9,954 nucleotides of DNA from Flavobacterium psychrophilum (GTDB lineage: Bacteria > Bacteroidota > Bacteroidia > Flavobacteriales > Flavobacteriaceae). Position 1 is the stretch's first letter. Every line of letters begins with the position of its first letter. The notes beneath the pieces were generated by a model. That model saw only the letters and a program-made list of their open reading frames with translations. It was not told the DNA's origin and searched no databases. Position numbers and translations under genes: made by a program. The DNA lies in contig CALPPS020000084.1 in NCBI GenBank assembly GCA_943325515.2, positions 1 through 9,954 of the forward strand, given 5' to 3'. This document shows positions 7,853-9,954 of this stretch, piece by piece.

Positions 7853-9435
7853 TTAAGAAGCGTGTTTTCCTTTTCGTTATTAAGTAAATCAATAAACTTT
7901 ACGGGTGAAATACCAGTTATAGATTTAAAAACCGTAGCAAAACTACTATGGGAAGAAAATCCACAGTTTTCTGCTAGGTAACTAATTTTGTAATTAATAA
8001 AATTAGGGTCGTTTTTTAATTTTTCGATTATATAATTAATGCGTAGTTTATTGATATAAGTATTAAAATTAACTTGGTAGTGATTATTAATAATTTCAGA
8101 TAAATACTTAGTATTAGAATCTAATTGACCAGCTAAAACAGCTAATGAAATATCCTTATTTATATATCTTTTTGAGTTTTCAAATTTTTTCAACTTCCTT
8201 AAGATAATATCTTCCGTTTCTTTTAAAATTATATTTTTTTTGGGTTCCTGTTTTTTTTCTATAAAATTATTAACCAAGTTACTTCTTGTAATATTTATAT
8301 AATTAATTATCGCATTTAAATTTTTTTTTCGCTGTAAAATAACTAATGTGTAGGCGCTAAGAGCTACTATAACAATTAAAAAAAAGCCCAAAACAAAGTA
8401 AACTACTTTTGAATAATAATTTTTCTTATCCAAATACTTCTGATTGTATTGATCGGATATCAAATTAAATGCAGTATTTATAGCTTCTTGTTCTTGCACT
8501 TCAGTTTGAACATGAATTTTCGAAAAATTTGAATTAGAAATTTTATAATTACTGGTGTCATTTAAAGCTAAATAATTTACATTCTGGAGTCGTATTATTT
8601 TTTCTTCCAAAAAAATATTTGTGAGCTTTCTGGAATTTAAAAGTGCTTCTTCAAGAAGTTTTATAGCTTCGGAATGTTCCTTTTTTAAAAAATGAATATT
8701 AGCAAGGCCTATTTGAGATTGAACTATTACATAAAGATTAGATTCATTTTGTTTACCTATGTCAGTAATTAATGTATTAAAAATTTCTTCAGCTTTTACT
8801 ATAACTTTTTTTTGCAAATAAAAATGAGCTAATACTATATTATAATCTATTTGACTATATTGAAAATCTTTATTTTTATCATATAGTAAATATTTTTTTC
8901 TTAAAAGCAAAGTAAGCCCCTCATCTATATGGTCCTCTTTTAATAAAAATTTAGAGGTTTCTACAGCAACTTTAGTCTGAAAATAATCCAGCAATACCTT
9001 GTCAGTGATTGTTGAAACAGTACCTTCTAATGCTCTTAAGATTTTTCTTGCTTGCTGGTCTAATGATAATTCTCGGAGTAAAGAAATTTTTTCAATTTCA
9101 ATAATTATTTTCTCTTTTTTTGATAAGTAATCTGAGTAATTTTTTTCTTCATACAAAAAAATTAAAGCACTACTGTAATCACCTTTAATCCTATATGCCT
9201 TAGCTATCAAAAAATTAATCTTAGCTTTTTCAACATTTGTTATATTAGTTTTACTCAACAAATGCTGTGCAATCTTAAGTGCTTGCTCAGGGTTAGAATA
9301 GATTAACTTTTCAATATCGTTTGAAAGATAATTTTGATTCAATAAGGATTGCGCTTTACTATTTGTTTGAAAAAGAACAAATAATAAAACAAAACAAAAA
9401 TATTTAGACATTAAAGAACAATATTTTTCACCCAT
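7849..9435 (-). CDS. Membrane-spanning TPR regulator with C-terminal AraC-type DNA-binding domain
   Basis: 528 residues. A signal peptide (hydrophobic FCFVLLFVLF, ending SKAQ near residue 29) predicts a periplasmic N-terminal half, which carries several TPR-like hairpins (clear ones at about 72-100 and in the stretch with QIGLANIHFLKKEHSEAIKL). One membrane span lies at 344-367, followed by the basic QRKK expected on the cytoplasmic side. After a linker, residues 418-518 form an AraC-family double HTH, with the family signature in GFSSHSSFATVFKSITGISP (492-511). The protein reads as a one-component regulator coupling a periplasmic signal directly to DNA binding, with no kinase or receiver. 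It is first in a two-gene operon. The start at 9435 is chosen for the AGGA six bases upstream; Met9 (9411) would give a more typical signal peptide. Target genes are not shown by the sequence. Confidence 0.9.
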   Translation of the reverse strand: MGEKYCSLMSKYFCFVLLFVLFQTNSKAQSLLNQNYLSNDIEKLIYSNPEQALKIAQHLLSKTNITNVEKAKINFLIAKAYRIKGDYSSALIFLYEEKNYSDYLSKKEKIIIEIEKISLLRELSLDQQARKILRALEGTVSTITDKVLLDYFQTKVAVETSKFLLKEDHIDEGLTLLLRKKYLLYDKNKDFQYSQIDYNIVLAHFYLQKKVIVKAEEIFNTLITDIGKQNESNLYVIVQSQIGLANIHFLKKEHSEAIKLLEEALLNSRKLTNIFLEEKIIRLQNVNYLALNDTSNYKISNSNFSKIHVQTEVQEQEAINTAFNLISDQYNQKYLDKKNYYSKVVYFVLGFFLIVIVALSAYTLVILQRKKNLNAIINYINITRSNLVNNFIEKKQEPKKNIILKETEDIILRKLKKFENSKRYINKDISLAVLAGQLDSNTKYLSEIINNHYQVNFNTYINKLRINYIIEKLKNDPNFINYKISYLAENCGFSSHSSFATVFKSITGISPVKFIDLLNNEKENTLLK

Positions 9436-9441
9436 ACTGTA

Positions 9442-9445
9442 TCCT
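9442..9445 (-). promoter_or_regulatory. Shine-Dalgarno-like AGGA before the AraC regulator
   Basis: The minus strand reads AGGATACAGT and then ATG, giving a six-base spacer. It favours the start at 9435 over the internal ATG at 9411, which has no such motif. Shine-Dalgarno use is weak in this phylum, so the support is moderate. Confidence 0.4.
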
Positions 9446-9538
9446 GTATTTTTATATTTAAATACAAAAAATATAATTATTTAATTTAAAAGTTTCAAAA
9501 ATGAAATTTGACTAAGCCACTCAATACATTCAGAAAAT

Positions 9539-9546
9539 CAAATATA
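9539..9546 (-). promoter_or_regulatory. Candidate -7 promoter element upstream of the TPR/AraC operon
   Basis: The minus strand reads TATATTTG, an exact match to the Bacteroidota -7 consensus TAnnTTTG, about 104 bases before the start codon. No TTTG is found at the expected -33 distance; that position lies in a T/A tract. A second exact match, TACGTTTG, lies at 9623-9630, also without a clear -33 element. In DNA this AT-rich a single match is expected fairly often by chance. Confidence 0.25.
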
Positions 9547-9547
9547 T

Positions 9548-9569
9548 TATATTTTTAAAAAAAAATATA
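9548..9569. repeat. AT-only palindrome in the regulator upstream region
   Basis: TATATTTTT (9548-9556) and AAAAATATA (9561-9569) form a 9-bp stem with an AAAA loop. It is built only of A and T, so it is weak as an RNA hairpin. It may act as a bendable or easily melted stretch, or simply reflect base composition. The rest of 9436-9718 shows no gene and no other strong structure. Confidence 0.35.
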
Positions 9570-9718
9570 TAATTATGTCATTTTTTCATGTATACTAAAA
9601 CTTAACATTTTTATATTTCTTACAAACGTATCATTTTTTTATGGTAAGATATATTTAATAATAAAGTAAATTAAATCAAGAGATATAGCAAGAAACATGA
9701 AAATGATTAAATTGAAAA

Positions 9719-9744
9719 AGCCCTTCAATAAAAATTGAAGGGCT
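9719..9744 (-). terminator. Intrinsic terminator of the T9SS cargo gene
   Basis: AGCCCTTCAAT (9719-9729) and ATTGAAGGGCT (9734-9744) make a perfect 11-bp stem with an AAAA loop. On the minus strand the stem is followed at once by a T-rich tract (TTTTTCAATTT). It begins 30 bases after the stop codon of the gene ending at 9775 and separates that gene from the TPR/AraC operon. Confidence 0.85.
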
Positions 9745-9774
9745 CAGTCATTTAAAATAAATTTCTTTTACTTG

Positions 9775-9954
9775 TTATCTCTTAATCACTCGAAGCGTTT
9801 TCATATTTTCCCCTTGTGTTACAATAACATTGTAAATACCCGATGGATAACTGTTACCCACTTCTTGATTGTTCATCTCAGCAGTGCTGAATTGACGCGT
9901 TTCTATTAGTTTTCCAATCATATCATACACTCTAATCTCAACTTGACTTTCACT
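9775..9954 (-). CDS. T9SS type A sorting domain: C-terminal end of a secreted protein (partial)
   Basis: The last 59 codons and the TAA stop are in the window; the rest lies to the right. The segment shows the marks of the type A C-terminal sorting domain: V-E-I-R-V-Y-D-M-I-G-K-L-I-E, a loop ending in YPSGIYNVIV, and a final TLRVIKR. In Bacteroidota this beta-sandwich directs the protein through the T9SS outer-membrane machinery and is removed by the PorU sortase, often with attachment of the mature protein to A-LPS. The catalytic or binding part of the protein cannot be inferred from this tail. A strong terminator follows directly, so it is the last gene of its transcript. Confidence 0.93.
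   Translation of the reverse strand, partial: SESQVEIRVYDMIGKLIETRQFSTAEMNNQEVGNSYPSGIYNVIVTQGENMKTLRVIKR

Noticed and set aside
9436..9718. Possible small RNA or tRNA gene in the gap before the regulator
   Set aside because: No cloverleaf and no stable GC-containing stem apart from the terminator; the stretch is almost pure A/T.
9698..9739. Short plus-strand frame MKMIKLKKPFNKN
   Set aside because: Thirteen codons overlapping the terminator hairpin, with no supporting signal; chance.

Overview
The window looks like Bacteroidota DNA, most likely a Flavobacteriaceae genome. It is AT-rich, intergenic stretches are almost pure A/T, and it carries proteins typical of type IX secretion (T9SS): a giant modular surface protein and the C-terminal type A sorting domain of another secreted protein. 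It also carries TPR-transmembrane-AraC regulators characteristic of this phylum. The genus is inference. All four genes seen lie on the minus strand, so the order of transcription runs from high to low coordinates.

Layout, right to left. (1) 9775-9954: the last 59 codons of a T9SS type A cargo protein, closed by a strong intrinsic terminator at 9719-9744. (2) 9436-9718: an AT-rich non-coding stretch with possible Bacteroidota -7 elements. (3) 7849-9435 and 6701-7852: two genes overlapping by 4 bases (ATGA). The first encodes a membrane one-component regulator (signal peptide, TPRs, one membrane span, cytoplasmic AraC-type HTH). The second encodes a related TPR protein with a signal peptide and one membrane span but only a 23-residue tail in place of an output domain. 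(4) 6484-6700: a 217-base gap with three mutually complementary CACTTTAT/ATAAAGTG elements and no clear promoter. (5) 6483 to 1 and beyond: one uninterrupted reading frame of 2161 codons that leaves the window at its left edge. It encodes a giant extracellular protein in which six fibronectin type III (FN3) modules each follow a different beta-domain, four of these being cleaved-adhesin-type jelly rolls, followed by Ig-like repeats.

The giant frame has no stop inside the window. I translated it codon by codon from 6483 to 1. It accounts for nearly two thirds of the sequence, and the small plus-strand frames inside it are antisense shadows.

Working model (inference): the TPR pair forms an inner-membrane sensing complex whose periplasmic TPR domains monitor something in the envelope and whose AraC domain acts on DNA directly. 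The downstream same-strand adhesin gene is the natural first candidate target. The sequence does not prove this link.
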